DNA of 64,000 nucleotides. Source: Rhodococcus sp. HNM0569. Its GTDB lineage: Bacteria; Actinomycetota; Actinomycetes; Mycobacteriales; Mycobacteriaceae. The notes beneath the pieces were generated by a model, which had not been told where the DNA came from, searched no databases, and worked only from the letters and a program-made list of their open reading frames with translations. Numbering within the stretch: the stretch's first letter is position 1; the number at the start of each line of letters is the position of its first letter. The position numbers and the translations under genes are program-made. The stretch covers positions 124,001 to 188,000 of the forward strand of contig NZ_JAASAE010000001.1 of assembly GCF_012726205.1 (NCBI RefSeq). The letters are read 5' to 3'. This document shows positions 20,508-29,200 of this stretch, one piece after another.

Positions 20508-20526
20508 GTTCGCATACAATGCGAAC
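20508..20526 (+). promoter_or_regulatory. Perfect palindromic operator merged with a -10 box, abutting the GntR start codon
   Basis: The sequence GTTCGCAT-ACA-ATGCGAAC is a perfect 8-bp inverted repeat with a 3-bp centre. It contains TACAAT (20515-20520), a near-ideal -10 element, and ends one base before ATG 20527. The transcript should therefore start at or next to the ATG, with no leader. Binding of the GntR dimer encoded just downstream would block the -10 element. A weak -35 (TTCCAC, 20492-20497) is 17 bases upstream. Confidence 0.75.
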
Positions 20527-20922
20527 ATGTTGATACGCGTCGACCCCGGCTCCGCGACTCCGCTCGCGGCGCAGATCGCGGCATCCATCCGCGGCGACCT
20601 CGCCCGCGGCGCGCTCGCACCGGGCGATCGGTTGCCGTCGGCGCGCGCGCTCGCCGACTCGATCGACGTCAACCTGCACACGGTGCTGCGCGCGTACGCC
20701 GCATTGCGCGACGAGGGCGTGATCGACCTGCGGCGAGGCCGCGGCGCCGTCGTCCGTGCGGACGTCACCGCGGAGCGCGTCGCGCTCGCCGACGCGGCCG
20801 ACCGCTTCGTCGCACGAGCGCGCCGGCTCGGGCTCAGCCCCGACGACATGGCCGACCTGGTGCGCGACGCCGCACGCCACGCCCCACTCCCGTCCGATAT
20901 CGAAACCGAGGAACCGACATGA
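20527..20922 (+). CDS. GntR-family regulator, YtrA-like short form
   Basis: A 131-residue regulator. The N-terminal winged helix-turn-helix is clear: LPSARALADSIDVNLHTVLR followed by AYAALRDEGVI and the wing RRGRGAVV. Only about 50 residues follow, too few for a FadR or HutC ligand domain, which fits the short YtrA subfamily that usually controls its own operon of membrane proteins. ATG 20527 has no ribosome site; translation is probably leaderless. The stop overlaps the next gene (ATGA). The adjacent palindrome is its likely operator. Confidence 0.9.
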   Translation: MLIRVDPGSATPLAAQIAASIRGDLARGALAPGDRLPSARALADSIDVNLHTVLRAYAALRDEGVIDLRRGRGAVVRADVTAERVALADAADRFVARARRLGLSPDDMADLVRDAARHAPLPSDIETEEPT

Positions 20923-21890
20923 CCCCTCCCCCCGTCGCATCCCGCCTCGTGGCCGCGGCCGCGATGACCGGCCTGCCCCTCGTCGCGCTCGTGGTCGCTC
21001 GTGTCGTGGCGGGCGACCGCGTCCCCGGCACGCTCGCGGTGCACTGGAGCGGCACGCGACCCGACCGCTTCACGGCGGCCACCACGATGTTCTGGACGTG
21101 TCTCGGCATCGCCCTGGTGGCCACCGCGGCCTCGGTGCTCGTCGCGGCGTCTGCCGCCCGCCCCTGCACCGGGCGGCGCCGTCCCGATGCGGCGTTGTGG
21201 ATGCCCGGCGCGGCCCTGGTGTCGTGGCTGTCGGCCACCGTGTGGATCATGAGCGCGATCGTCACGGCGCGCGCGTCCGCTCCCGAGGATGCCCGCATGT
21301 CGGCGTGGATCGTGTTGCCGCTCCTCGCTTTCGCCTGGGCGGGCGCGGTGTACGCGCTGCTGCCCCGCACCGCGATGCCGGACTCGGCAGGCGCCGACGT
21401 TCCCACTCTCGATCGTCCGCTGCAGCCGGGCGAACGCGCGTCGTGGCTCGCCCGGGCAGGCTCACCGTGGGCGCTCGGGGGTGCGGCGGTCCTGACCGCC
21501 GCCGCAGTCGCCGCAGCCCTGCTCGGCCAGTGGTGGGTCGCCGCTCCGCTACTCGTGATCGCGCTGGTCGGCACCGCGTTCTCGTCGGTCACGGTGCGCG
21601 TCGACCGCGCGGGGCTGTCGTTGTCGTCGTGGGGTGTGCGCTGGCGCCGGATCCCGCTCGACGACATCTCGTCGGCCGACGTGATCGCGATCGTGCCGGT
21701 GCAGTGGGGCGGGTGGGGTTACCGGTGGACGCCGCGTGGCACGGCCGTGGTCCTGCGCGGCGGCGACGCGCTGGCCGTGCACCGGTTCAGCACCGGCCGG
21801 CTGTTCGCGGTCACTGTCGATGCGCCGGAGGGCGGCGCGGCCCTGCTCAACGCACTCGCCGCGGCCCGGGACAGCGGCACCCGGCAGTAG
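20919..21890 (+). CDS. Membrane protein with DUF1648-like N-terminus, co-transcribed with GntR gene
   Basis: A 323-residue protein with about six hydrophobic segments (near 10-30, 55-78, 95-115, 128-145, 180-200 and 205-222). The first loop carries VHWSGTRPDRF, resembling the DUF1648 signature (HWNxxGxPD), and the C-terminal 100 residues look like a PH-like cytoplasmic domain (GVRWRRIPLDDISSADV). The start codon overlaps the GntR stop. By analogy with YtrA-type operons it may respond to cell-envelope stress or antibiotics, but this is inference only. Confidence 0.7.
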   Translation: MTPPPVASRLVAAAAMTGLPLVALVVARVVAGDRVPGTLAVHWSGTRPDRFTAATTMFWTCLGIALVATAASVLVAASAARPCTGRRRPDAALWMPGAALVSWLSATVWIMSAIVTARASAPEDARMSAWIVLPLLAFAWAGAVYALLPRTAMPDSAGADVPTLDRPLQPGERASWLARAGSPWALGGAAVLTAAAVAAALLGQWWVAAPLLVIALVGTAFSSVTVRVDRAGLSLSSWGVRWRRIPLDDISSADVIAIVPVQWGGWGYRWTPRGTAVVLRGGDALAVHRFSTGRLFAVTVDAPEGGAALLNALAAARDSGTRQ

Positions 21891-21902
21891 CCGCCCACAG
21901 GA

Positions 21903-22526
21903 CTACTGTGCGTCGCGCACCATGTCGACGAAGAGTTCGTGGACGCGGCGGTCGCCGGTCACCTCGGGGTGAAAGGACGTCGCGAGGACGTTGCCCTGAC
22001 GTACCGCGACGATCCGACCCGCGGCCTCGCCTGCGGTGTCGGGGACGGTCGCGAGCACCTCGACGGCGTCGCCGACGCGTTCGACCCACGGCGCGCGGAT
22101 GAAGACGGCGCGCACCGGGTCGCCGACGATGCCGTCGAAGTCGAGGTCCGTCTCGAAGGAGTCGACCTGACGGCCGAATGCGTTGCGGCGCACCGTCATG
22201 TCGACGGCGTCGAGGTGTTCGGCGTCGGGCCGGGTGTCCAGGATGCCACTCGCGAGCAGGATCATGCCCGCACACGAGCCGTACGCGGGCATGCCGTCGG
22301 CGAGACGCGCGCGCAGCGGGGTGAGCAGGTCGAAGATGCGCAGCAACCGGCTCATCGTGGTGGATTCGCCACCGGGGAGCACGAGCCCGTCGACCTTGTC
22401 GAGTTCCTCGGGTCTGCGGACCCCGATCGCGTCCGCACCCGAGTCCTGCACCGCGGCGACGTGTTCGCGGACGTCGCCCTGCAGCGACAGCACCCCGATC
22501 AGGGGGCGTGGGTGCGATCGGGTCAT
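21903..22526 (-). CDS. pdxT: Pyridoxal 5'-phosphate synthase glutaminase subunit PdxT
   Basis: A 207-residue class I glutamine amidotransferase that feeds ammonia to PdxS. The nucleophile Cys is in [11 protein letters not shown] and the His-Glu pair in [19 protein letters not shown] near residue 50 is also conserved. ATG 22526 overlaps the stop of the upstream thioesterase (ATGA), so vitamin B6 synthesis and thioesterase are coupled. PdxS lies 2.5 kb upstream on the same strand, separated by two thioesterases and one opposite-strand gene. Confidence 0.95.
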   Translation of the reverse strand: MTRSHPRPLIGVLSLQGDVREHVAAVQDSGADAIGVRRPEELDKVDGLVLPGGESTTMSRLLRIFDLLTPLRARLADGMPAYGSCAGMILLASGILDTRPDAEHLDAVDMTVRRNAFGRQVDSFETDLDFDGIVGDPVRAVFIRAPWVERVGDAVEVLATVPDTAGEAAGRIVAVRQGNVLATSFHPEVTGDRRVHELFVDMVRDAQ

Positions 22527-23383
22527 GCGGAGGGTCCTGTCTGCTCGGGGGCGGGCCGCTCGCCGGGGTCTCGCGCGAGACGCTGCAGTCCTTCCTGGAC
22601 GACCGCGGCCACCATGTTTCCGTCGGCATCGAACATACGCCCCTGGGTGAGGGCACGACCGAAGCCGGCCGAGGGCGACGTCTGGTCGTAGAGCAGCCAC
22701 TCGTCGGCACGGAACGGGCGCAGGAACCACATCGCGTGGTCGAGTGACGCGGTCTGTGTCTCGATGTCGCCGTGCGGCACCTTCGACGCGCCGAGCAGCG
22801 TCATGTCGCTCAGGTACGCGAGCGTGCAGATGTGCAGCACCGGATCGTCGGGCAGCCGGTCGCGATACCGGATCCACACGCGCTGCTGCGCCGCGAGCCC
22901 GGGAAGTTTCACGGTGTCCTCGTCGGGCACCTTCCGCAGGTCCCAGTTCTTCCATTCCTGGTACATCGGCAGTTGCGAGAGTTCGGGGACGTCGCGCGCA
23001 TCGGGCAGCGCGTCGGCGGGCGGGACCGCGGGCATGCGGTCCTGGTGCTCGATGCCCGCGTCGCCGACATGGAAGGACGCAGACATCGTGAAGATCGCCT
23101 CGCCGTCCTGCACACCCGTGACGCGGCGGGTCGCGAACGAGCGGCCGTCGCGGACCCGGTCGACGAGGAACACCGCGGGAATGCCGGGGTTTCCGGGACG
23201 CAGAAAATATCCGTGCAGCGAGTGCACGGCGAAGCGCTCGTCGACGGTGCGTACCGCCGACACCAGCGCCTGCCCGGCGACCTGGCCGCCGAACGTGCGT
23301 TGCAGCATCGTCGGATGCACCGAACCGCGGTAGATGTCGCGTTCGAGTCGCTCGAGCTCGAGGATCTCTTCGATACCGGCCAC
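22523..23383 (-). CDS. tesB: Acyl-CoA thioesterase II (TesB), copy 1
   Basis: A 286-residue double hot-dog enzyme that hydrolyses acyl-CoA to free acid and CoA. Family signatures: [57 protein letters not shown] and [15 protein letters not shown] 23383 follows an AGGAGGG site. The copy at 24115-24936 is very similar in both protein and DNA, particularly over the C-terminal third. Confidence 0.93.
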   Translation of the reverse strand: MAGIEEILELERLERDIYRGSVHPTMLQRTFGGQVAGQALVSAVRTVDERFAVHSLHGYFLRPGNPGIPAVFLVDRVRDGRSFATRRVTGVQDGEAIFTMSASFHVGDAGIEHQDRMPAVPPADALPDARDVPELSQLPMYQEWKNWDLRKVPDEDTVKLPGLAAQQRVWIRYRDRLPDDPVLHICTLAYLSDMTLLGASKVPHGDIETQTASLDHAMWFLRPFRADEWLLYDQTSPSAGFGRALTQGRMFDADGNMVAAVVQEGLQRLARDPGERPAPEQTGPSA

Positions 23384-23406
23384 TCGGCCCTCCTGCTTCG
23401 ATGTTC

Positions 23407-23420
23407 GCCGTACGTACGGC
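23407..23420. promoter_or_regulatory. Perfect 14-bp palindrome in a divergent promoter region
   Basis: GCCGTAC-GTACGGC is self-complementary over 14 bases. It lies between the divergently transcribed thioesterase (start 23383) and kinase-like gene (start 23492), upstream of a TATCGA sequence (23456-23461) that could serve as a -10 element for the plus-strand gene. It is a candidate operator; no local regulator gene points to its binder. Confidence 0.4.
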
Positions 23421-23491
23421 TGCCCTGCTCGGTTGCCGCGGTGGTGCAGGCAGCCTATCGAGCGGCCGGGTGCTGCGGGCACGATGACGGC

Positions 23492-24097
23492 ATGGCGTCG
23501 TTCACCGCGGTCACCCCCACTCGTCTCGTCGACGCCGTCGTGCGCCGCTGCGACGCCGTTGCCGGTCGCGTGATCATGACGGTCGACGGTGCGGACGCTG
23601 CGCACCCGGTGGCGTTCGCCACCGAGGTCGTCCGCGGGGTGCGCGAACGCGGGCGACCGGCTGACGTCGTCGACCTGCACGACTTCGTGCGCCCGGCCTC
23701 GCTCCGCCTCGAGCACGGCCGCGAGGACGAGATCAGTTACCGCACAGCGTGGTTCGACTATGCCGCGCTCGCGCGCGAGGTGATCGACGCGCTGCACGTG
23801 CACGGGCGGTGGCTGCCGCGGCTGTGGGACGAGCGACGCGACCGCTCGGCGCGCGCACGCGTGCAGTCCGCCGCGGACGACCACCTACTCGTGGTCGCCG
23901 GGCCGATGCTCGCGGGCCGCGGACTCGACGTCGACGTGTCGGTCGTGCTGCGCATGAGCGAAGGCGCACTGCGCAGACGCACCTCAGCCGAGGATGCATG
24001 GACGATCCCGGCGCTGCTCGCGCACGTCCCGGCCGAAGCCGCCGACATCCTGGTGCGCTACGACCATCCGGATCGGCCCGCCATGGCGTCCCGCTGA
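23492..24097 (+). CDS. Uridine kinase-like protein with degenerate P-loop
   Basis: A 201-residue protein whose layout resembles the nucleoside/uridine kinase-like family: [14 protein letters not shown] at the position of the P-loop, [14 protein letters not shown], a [15 protein letters not shown] helix and [13 protein letters not shown] as the following beta strand. The Walker A consensus GxxGxGKS is not present; it reads GADAAHPV, so ATP binding is doubtful. The gene sits alone on the plus strand between two thioesterase copies. Function is unknown. Confidence 0.6.
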   Translation: MASFTAVTPTRLVDAVVRRCDAVAGRVIMTVDGADAAHPVAFATEVVRGVRERGRPADVVDLHDFVRPASLRLEHGREDEISYRTAWFDYAALAREVIDALHVHGRWLPRLWDERRDRSARARVQSAADDHLLVVAGPMLAGRGLDVDVSVVLRMSEGALRRRTSAEDAWTIPALLAHVPAEAADILVRYDHPDRPAMASR

Positions 24098-24114
24098 GGT
24101 CCCTCGCGCACGCG

Positions 24115-24936
24115 TCAGGATCGTGGCGTGCGGGTGAGCCCTTCCTGCACGACTGCGGCCACGAGCGTGCCGTCGCGCGTGAAGAGGCGGCCCTGGGTGA
24201 GGGCACGACCGAACCCGGCCGACGGCGACAGCTGGTCGTAGAGCAGCCACTCGTCGGCACGGAACGGCCGCAGGAACCACATCGCGTGGTCGAGCGAAGC
24301 CATCTGTACCGGGTCCTCGAGATGCGGCACACGCGACGTGCCGAGCAACGTCATGTCACTCATGTACGCGAGGGTGCACACGTGGAAGACCGGATCGTCG
24401 GGCAGGTCCTCGCGCGAACGGAACCACACCTGCTGGTGAGCCGCCGACCCACCGAGCGGCGGCACGTCGCGGCGGGGCACGACCCGCAGGTCCCAGTCGG
24501 CCCACTCCGACGCGAGCCAAGCGTCCTCGGGATCGGTCGACTCGTGGACCGGGACGACGTCCTCGGGCACCGGCGCCTGCGGCATCCGGTCCTGGTGTTC
24601 GATGCCCGAGTCGCCGACGTGGAAGGACGCCGACATCGTGAAGATGGCCTTGCCGTCCTGGATCGCACTGACACGGCGGGTGGCGAACGACCGACCGTCG
24701 CGGATGCGGTCGACGAGATACACGATCGGCATCGCCGGATTGCCCGGCCGGAGGAAGTAGCCGTGCAGCGAATGCACCCGATACTGCGTGTCGACCGTGC
24801 GCACCGCGGCACCGAGGGACTGGGCGGCGACCTGACCACCGAAGGTGCGCTGCAGCGTGGTCGCCGTCGCGCGGCCCCGATAGATGTCCTTCTCGAGTCG
24901 CTCGAGTTCGAGGATCTCGGTGATCGTGGTCGCCAC
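24115..24936 (-). CDS. tesB: Acyl-CoA thioesterase II (TesB), copy 2
   Basis: A 273-residue paralogue of the gene at 22523-23383, with [37 protein letters not shown] and [23 protein letters not shown] 24936 follows AAAGGACG. The C-terminus is shorter by about 13 residues than that of copy 1. It probably has related acyl-CoA hydrolase activity; chain-length preference cannot be read from the sequence. It lies 49 bases downstream of pdxS. Confidence 0.92.
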   Translation of the reverse strand: MATTITEILELERLEKDIYRGRATATTLQRTFGGQVAAQSLGAAVRTVDTQYRVHSLHGYFLRPGNPAMPIVYLVDRIRDGRSFATRRVSAIQDGKAIFTMSASFHVGDSGIEHQDRMPQAPVPEDVVPVHESTDPEDAWLASEWADWDLRVVPRRDVPPLGGSAAHQQVWFRSREDLPDDPVFHVCTLAYMSDMTLLGTSRVPHLEDPVQMASLDHAMWFLRPFRADEWLLYDQLSPSAGFGRALTQGRLFTRDGTLVAAVVQEGLTRTPRS

Positions 24937-24985
24937 TACCGTCCTTTCCTGCCCCCGTCCCGTCGCACCCGTCGGTCGCCGGCTG

Positions 24986-25888
24986 TCACCAGCCGCGTTC
25001 GGCGAGACGGTGCGGCTGCGGGATGTCGTCGACGTTGATGCCGACCATCGCCTCGCCGAGACCGCGCGAGACCTTCGCGAGGACGTCGGGATCGTCGTGG
25101 AAAGTCGTGGCCTTGACGATCGCGGCCGCGCGCTCGGCCGGATTGCCCGACTTGAAGATGCCGGAGCCGACGAACACGCCCTCGGCGCCGAGCTGCATCA
25201 TCATCGCCGCGTCGGCGGGCGTCGCGATGCCGCCTGCGGTGAACAGCGTGACGGGAAGCTTGCCCGCCTTGGCGACCTCGACGACGAGGTCGTACGGCGC
25301 CTGCAGCTCCTTCGCCGCGACGTACAGCTCGTCCTCGGGCAGTGACGTGAGGCGGCGGATCTCCTGGCGGATCTTGCGCATGTGCGTCGTGGCGTTCGAC
25401 ACGTCGCCGGTGCCCGCCTCGCCCTTCGATCGGATCATCGCCGCGCCCTCGTTGATGCGACGCAGGGCCTCGCCCAGGTTGGTGGCACCGCACACGAACG
25501 GCACGGTGAACGCGAACTTGTCGATGTGGTTGTCGTAGTCGGCGGGCGTGAGCACCTCCGACTCGTCGACGTAGTCGACACCCAGGCTCTGCAGAATCTG
25601 CGCCTCGACGAAGTGGCCGATACGGGCCTTCGCCATCACGGGGATCGAGACGGCGGAGATGATCCCGTCGATCATGTCCGGATCGCTCATGCGGGACACG
25701 CCGCCCTGTGCGCGGATGTCCGCGGGCACGCGCTCGAGCGCCATGACGGCCACGGCACCCGCGTCCTCGGCGATCTTCGCCTGCTCCGGGGTGACGACGT
25801 CCATGATGACCCCGCCCTTGAGCATCTCGGCCATGCCGCGCTTGACGCGGGCGGTGCCGGTGGTGGACGTGGACTCTGGGGTGCTCAC
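24986..25888 (-). CDS. pdxS: Pyridoxal 5'-phosphate synthase PdxS subunit
   Basis: A 300-residue (beta/alpha)8 enzyme that builds PLP from ribose 5-phosphate, glyceraldehyde 3-phosphate and ammonia from PdxT. The catalytic Lys segments are [16 protein letters not shown] and [11 protein letters not shown], and the phosphate site [11 protein letters not shown] is intact. The start is GTG 25888 after CAGGAG. It heads a minus-strand run toward tesB copy 2 and, past the opposite-strand gene, tesB copy 1 and pdxT. Confidence 0.97.
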   Translation of the reverse strand: MSTPESTSTTGTARVKRGMAEMLKGGVIMDVVTPEQAKIAEDAGAVAVMALERVPADIRAQGGVSRMSDPDMIDGIISAVSIPVMAKARIGHFVEAQILQSLGVDYVDESEVLTPADYDNHIDKFAFTVPFVCGATNLGEALRRINEGAAMIRSKGEAGTGDVSNATTHMRKIRQEIRRLTSLPEDELYVAAKELQAPYDLVVEVAKAGKLPVTLFTAGGIATPADAAMMMQLGAEGVFVGSGIFKSGNPAERAAAIVKATTFHDDPDVLAKVSRGLGEAMVGINVDDIPQPHRLAERGW

Positions 25889-26031
25889 AGCAAACTCCTG
25901 ATGGGATGTCGTACGGGGTTCGTGACCCCGCTGGACGGGATGCGGGCCCCGCGGGATCGAGGTGCGGACGTGACCGTGCACGTACACGCCGCACGTCCGA
26001 TTCTAGGCCGACCGCGCCGAGCGAGCCGTAA

Positions 26032-26054
26032 CCAGTCCGCACGTGCCGGACTGG
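26032..26054 (-). terminator. 8-bp inverted repeat downstream of the Nudix gene
   Basis: CCAGTCCG-CACGTGC-CGGACTGG forms a perfect stem with a 7-base loop. It lies 41 bases past the stop of the minus-strand Nudix gene, the last gene of the phosphatidylinositol mannoside operon, and before the pdxS promoter region. There is no clear U tract, so it is either an actinobacterial-type terminator without U run or a regulator site for pdxS. Confidence 0.4.
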
Positions 26055-26094
26055 ACCGGTCCGCACCCGAGGCGACCGACCCGAGCGCGCACAC

Positions 26095-27108
26095 TCATGC
26101 GACCGGGCGCACCTCGGGCGTGCGCGTGCCGTCCGCGACCGCGACAGCCTCGTCCAGACAGTCGGCGAGGTCGCGCGGGTACACGGTCTCGCCTGCCGCG
26201 GCGAACGCACGCATGGTCTCGGCGTCGCACCAGCGCACGTCGCTGATCGCGCTCTTCTCGACCTCGGTGTAGCCGTCCGCACTCGGCTCGAAGCCCGCGG
26301 TGCGCAGCGCGAAGAACAGTTCCTCCGACCGGATCAGCGTGCCGTTCCACGAGAACACCGCGACACGACGCCACATCGGCCCGGCGAGATCCCGCGCGGC
26401 CACGACCTGCCCGGTCTCCTCGGCGATCTCGCGCACCGCGGCCTCGCGCAGGCTCTCGCCCTTCTCCACCGCACCGCCGACGGTGAACCAGAACGGTGGG
26501 CTCGCACCTGCCGGGTCGGCACCACGCAGCAGCAACACCCGGTCGTCCGTGTCGAGCACGACGACGCGCGCCGACGTGCGCGTCACATCCGGGGTCGATG
26601 CGGTGGTGGGCGCGGTGCGCTCGGCTATCTCGAAGTAGGTGGGCAGCGGCGCCGTGCCGCCGAGATGCAGCCATCGGACGAGGCGGCGGGTGCGCAGCGC
26701 GAGGGTGTCGCGGACCGCGTCGTTGTGGAAGCGTCGCGCGATCAGCACGCGCGCTTCCGCATCCGCGAGCTCGGCGACGAGCTGAGGACGCAATCGTTCG
26801 ACGTCGACCCCGGACAACGCCGCCGACAGGGCGTTCTCGGCGCGTTCGCGATCGACGCGGTCCGCACGCTCTGCGGTGTCGGCGAGGGTCGCGAGGGGTT
26901 TGCCGTCGTGTGCCGGGAGGGTCGCGGCGAGCGCACGGACCACCGCCGCCCGCCGCGCGAGCGCCGAGTCGAGCGACTGCCACGACAGATCCGAACGCAC
27001 GTGCAGGCGGTCGAGGCGGTTCGCGGTGCCGTACGCCCACAGACCGACCGCGAGCACGACCGCCGCGACCAGCGACAGGACGAGGATCGTGAGCGCGGAC
27101 AGGGTCAC
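26095..27108 (-). CDS. Membrane-anchored Nudix hydrolase with LemA-like N-terminus
   Basis: A 337-residue protein. An N-terminal helix (about 5-28) anchors it in the membrane, followed by a coiled, LemA-like helical region (NRLDRLHVRSDLSWQSLDSAL onward). The C-terminal half holds a complete Nudix box: GGAVEKGESLREAAVREI then AEETG, matching GX5EX7REUXEEXGU. Nudix enzymes hydrolyse nucleoside diphosphates linked to another group. GTG 27108 overlaps the pimA stop (GTGA), so it is the last gene of that operon; its substrate may relate to nucleotide by-products of glycolipid synthesis, which is inference. Rv2609c is the likely counterpart. Confidence 0.88.
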   Translation of the reverse strand: MTLSALTILVLSLVAAVVLAVGLWAYGTANRLDRLHVRSDLSWQSLDSALARRAAVVRALAATLPAHDGKPLATLADTAERADRVDRERAENALSAALSGVDVERLRPQLVAELADAEARVLIARRFHNDAVRDTLALRTRRLVRWLHLGGTAPLPTYFEIAERTAPTTASTPDVTRTSARVVVLDTDDRVLLLRGADPAGASPPFWFTVGGAVEKGESLREAAVREIAEETGQVVAARDLAGPMWRRVAVFSWNGTLIRSEELFFALRTAGFEPSADGYTEVEKSAISDVRWCDAETMRAFAAAGETVYPRDLADCLDEAVAVADGTRTPEVRPVA

Positions 27109-28238
27109 GTGCGCACCTCGCGGATGCGTACCGCGCGGCCGCCGACGGTGACGGTCTCGTACACGCGCAGGATCTGCTCGGCGACGACCGGCCAGTCGTA
27201 CTCGCCGACGACCGCCTGTGCGCCCGCCTCGAGCTCACCGCGCCACTGGGCGTCGGACAGCACCCGATCGAGTGCGGCTGCGAGCGCGGCGGCGTCGCCG
27301 ACCGGGACGAGCGCACCCGCCTTGCCGTCGCGCAGCACCCGGCGAAAGGCGTCGAGCTCGCTGGCGACGACGCAGGTGTGCGCGGCCATCGCCTCGACGA
27401 GCACGATGCCGAAGCTCTCCCCGCCCAGGTTCGGCGCGCAGTACACGTCGGCGCTGCGCAGCGCCGACGCCTTCTCCCGGTCGGTCACCTGGCCGAGCAG
27501 TCGCAGGTGTCCGCGCAGGCTGCCCGCCTCGCGCAACAGCCGGTCCTCGTCGCCGCGGCCGATCACGAGCACCTCGAGGTCCGGATGGCGTCGCACGAGC
27601 TCCGGCAGCGCCCGCAGCAGTACCGCCATCCCCTTGCGTGGCTCGTCGTAGCGGCCGAGGAACGCGATGGTGCCGCCCGCGCGGGGATATCCCGGCAGCG
27701 GCGGCGCGTCGGCGAAGGACGGCACGTCGACGCCGTTGGGGATCTCGACGGCGTCGGAGCCGAGCGATTCGACCTGCCAGCGGCGCGCGAGTTCGGATAC
27801 CGCGATGCGTCCGCTGATCTTCTCGAGATACGGCTGCAGCACGTTCTGGAACGTGCTGAGCACGAGCGACTTCGTGGTCGACGTGTGGAAGGTCGCGACG
27901 ATCGGGCCGTCGGCGAGGCGCAACGCGAGCATCGACAGGCTCGGTGCGTTCGGTTCGTGGATGTGCAGGACGTCGAAATCGCCCGACGAGATCCAGCGGC
28001 GCACGCGGTTGCTCGCGGCGGGCGTGAAGCTCAGTCGCGCGACCGACCCGTTGTACGGGATCGGGACGGCGCGGCCCGCGGACACGACGAACTCGGGGAG
28101 CAGGGTGTCCTCGGAGGCGGGTGCGAGAACGCTCACGTGGTGACCGCGTTCGATCAGCACGCGTGCGAGGTCGACGACATGGGCCTGCACTCCTCCCGGC
28201 ACGTCGAGCGAGTACGGGCAGATCATCCCGATCCTCAT
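27105..28238 (-). CDS. pimA: Phosphatidylinositol alpha-mannosyltransferase PimA
   Basis: A 377-residue GT4 glycosyltransferase that transfers the first mannose from GDP-mannose to phosphatidylinositol at the inner face of the membrane. Signatures are PYSLDVPGGVQAHV near the N-terminus, HIHEPNAPSLS, FLGRYDEPRKG and the GT-B C-terminal motif GGESFGIVLVEAMA. It overlaps the upstream acyltransferase (ATGA) and the downstream Nudix gene (GTGA). The set pgsA-acyltransferase-pimA is the conserved start of PIM, lipomannan and lipoarabinomannan synthesis in mycolata. Confidence 0.96.
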   Translation of the reverse strand: MRIGMICPYSLDVPGGVQAHVVDLARVLIERGHHVSVLAPASEDTLLPEFVVSAGRAVPIPYNGSVARLSFTPAASNRVRRWISSGDFDVLHIHEPNAPSLSMLALRLADGPIVATFHTSTTKSLVLSTFQNVLQPYLEKISGRIAVSELARRWQVESLGSDAVEIPNGVDVPSFADAPPLPGYPRAGGTIAFLGRYDEPRKGMAVLLRALPELVRRHPDLEVLVIGRGDEDRLLREAGSLRGHLRLLGQVTDREKASALRSADVYCAPNLGGESFGIVLVEAMAAHTCVVASELDAFRRVLRDGKAGALVPVGDAAALAAALDRVLSDAQWRGELEAGAQAVVGEYDWPVVAEQILRVYETVTVGGRAVRIREVRT

Positions 28239-29200
28239 CGCTCACCTGCTCGCTGCTCGCCGGTCCCCTGTTCGCCGGTCCCCTGTTCGCCGCGGCGCGA
28301 CTCTCCCATGCGTTCGAGCCGCGCGTCGGAGAGGTCCGAAAGCCACAACGGTTGCAGCATGTGCCAATCCTGCGGGTGCGCAGCGATGTTCGTGGCGAAT
28401 CGGTCGGCGAGTGCCTGCGTCGCGACGTCCACGCCGTGCGCGACGTCGACGGGAGCGTCGACCGAGAATCCCCAGCCGTCGTCGGTGAACCAGCAGTGCA
28501 CGGGCAGCAGGGCCGCACCGGTGTCGACGGCAAGTTTCGCGGGCCCCGCGGGCATCCGGGTCGGTTCACCGAAGAAGGTGACGGGCACGCCCTTGCGCGC
28601 CAGATCGCGTTCGCCGAGCAGGCACACGATGCGCCCGGCGCGCAGCCGGTCGGCGAGCTGCGGGAACGGCGGCGCCTCGCCGCCGGAGAGCGGGAAGATC
28701 TCGAAGCCGAGGCTTTCGCGGTAACGGACGAACCGCTGGTAGAGCGACTCGGGCTTCAGCCTCTCGGCGACGGTGGTGAACCCGCCCCACCGCTGGGCGC
28801 ACCACACGCCCGCCATGTCCCAGTTGCCGCTGTGCGGCAGCGCGAGAATCGCCCCGCGGCCCTCCGCCATCGCTTTCTCGAGGTGATGTTTGCCCTCGAT
28901 GCGGTCGTCGAGAGCGCGTGCGGTGGCCACGAGATCCATCGACGGCAGCCGGAAGGCTTCGCGCCAGTACCGCGCGTACGAGCGCACCGAGTCGCGGATC
29001 AACTCGTCGGGCACGTCCGCGGGGGTGGTGCCGAGCACCCGCGCGAGGTTCTTGCGCAGCTGCTCGGGTCCGCCGCCGCGCACCGCCAGGTCGGCGCCCC
29101 GATCGAACAGGGACACCGCGAGCTGCTCGGGCAGCGCCCGGACGACCCGCCAGCCGGCCGCGTACCCGAGATCGGTCGCACGGTCGGTCAACGCACTCAT
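28235..29200 (-). CDS. Phosphatidylinositol mannoside acyltransferase (PatA type)
   Basis: A 321-residue HtrB/LpxL-like acyltransferase that adds a fatty acyl chain to the mannose of PIM1/PIM2. The HxxxxD catalytic motif is HSGNWD (His123, Asp128), and GERDLARKG follows as the second motif with its Glu. ATG 29200 overlaps the pgsA stop. The extreme C-terminus is a 5-residue repeat (GEQGT GEQGT GEQ) encoded by a 15-bp tandem repeat, an oddity discussed separately. Confidence 0.93.
   Translation of the reverse strand: MSALTDRATDLGYAAGWRVVRALPEQLAVSLFDRGADLAVRGGGPEQLRKNLARVLGTTPADVPDELIRDSVRSYARYWREAFRLPSMDLVATARALDDRIEGKHHLEKAMAEGRGAILALPHSGNWDMAGVWCAQRWGGFTTVAERLKPESLYQRFVRYRESLGFEIFPLSGGEAPPFPQLADRLRAGRIVCLLGERDLARKGVPVTFFGEPTRMPAGPAKLAVDTGAALLPVHCWFTDDGWGFSVDAPVDVAHGVDVATQALADRFATNIAAHPQDWHMLQPLWLSDLSDARLERMGESRRGEQGTGEQGTGEQRAGER
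28253..28291. repeat. 15-bp tandem repeat inside the acyltransferase C-terminus
   Basis: Units CTGCTCGCCGGTCCC (28253-28267), CTGTTCGCCGGTCCC (28268-28282) and a 9-base partial copy (28283-28291). Each full unit adds five residues to the protein tail, so changes in copy number keep the frame. It is next to the ATGA overlap with pimA. Confidence 0.85.
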
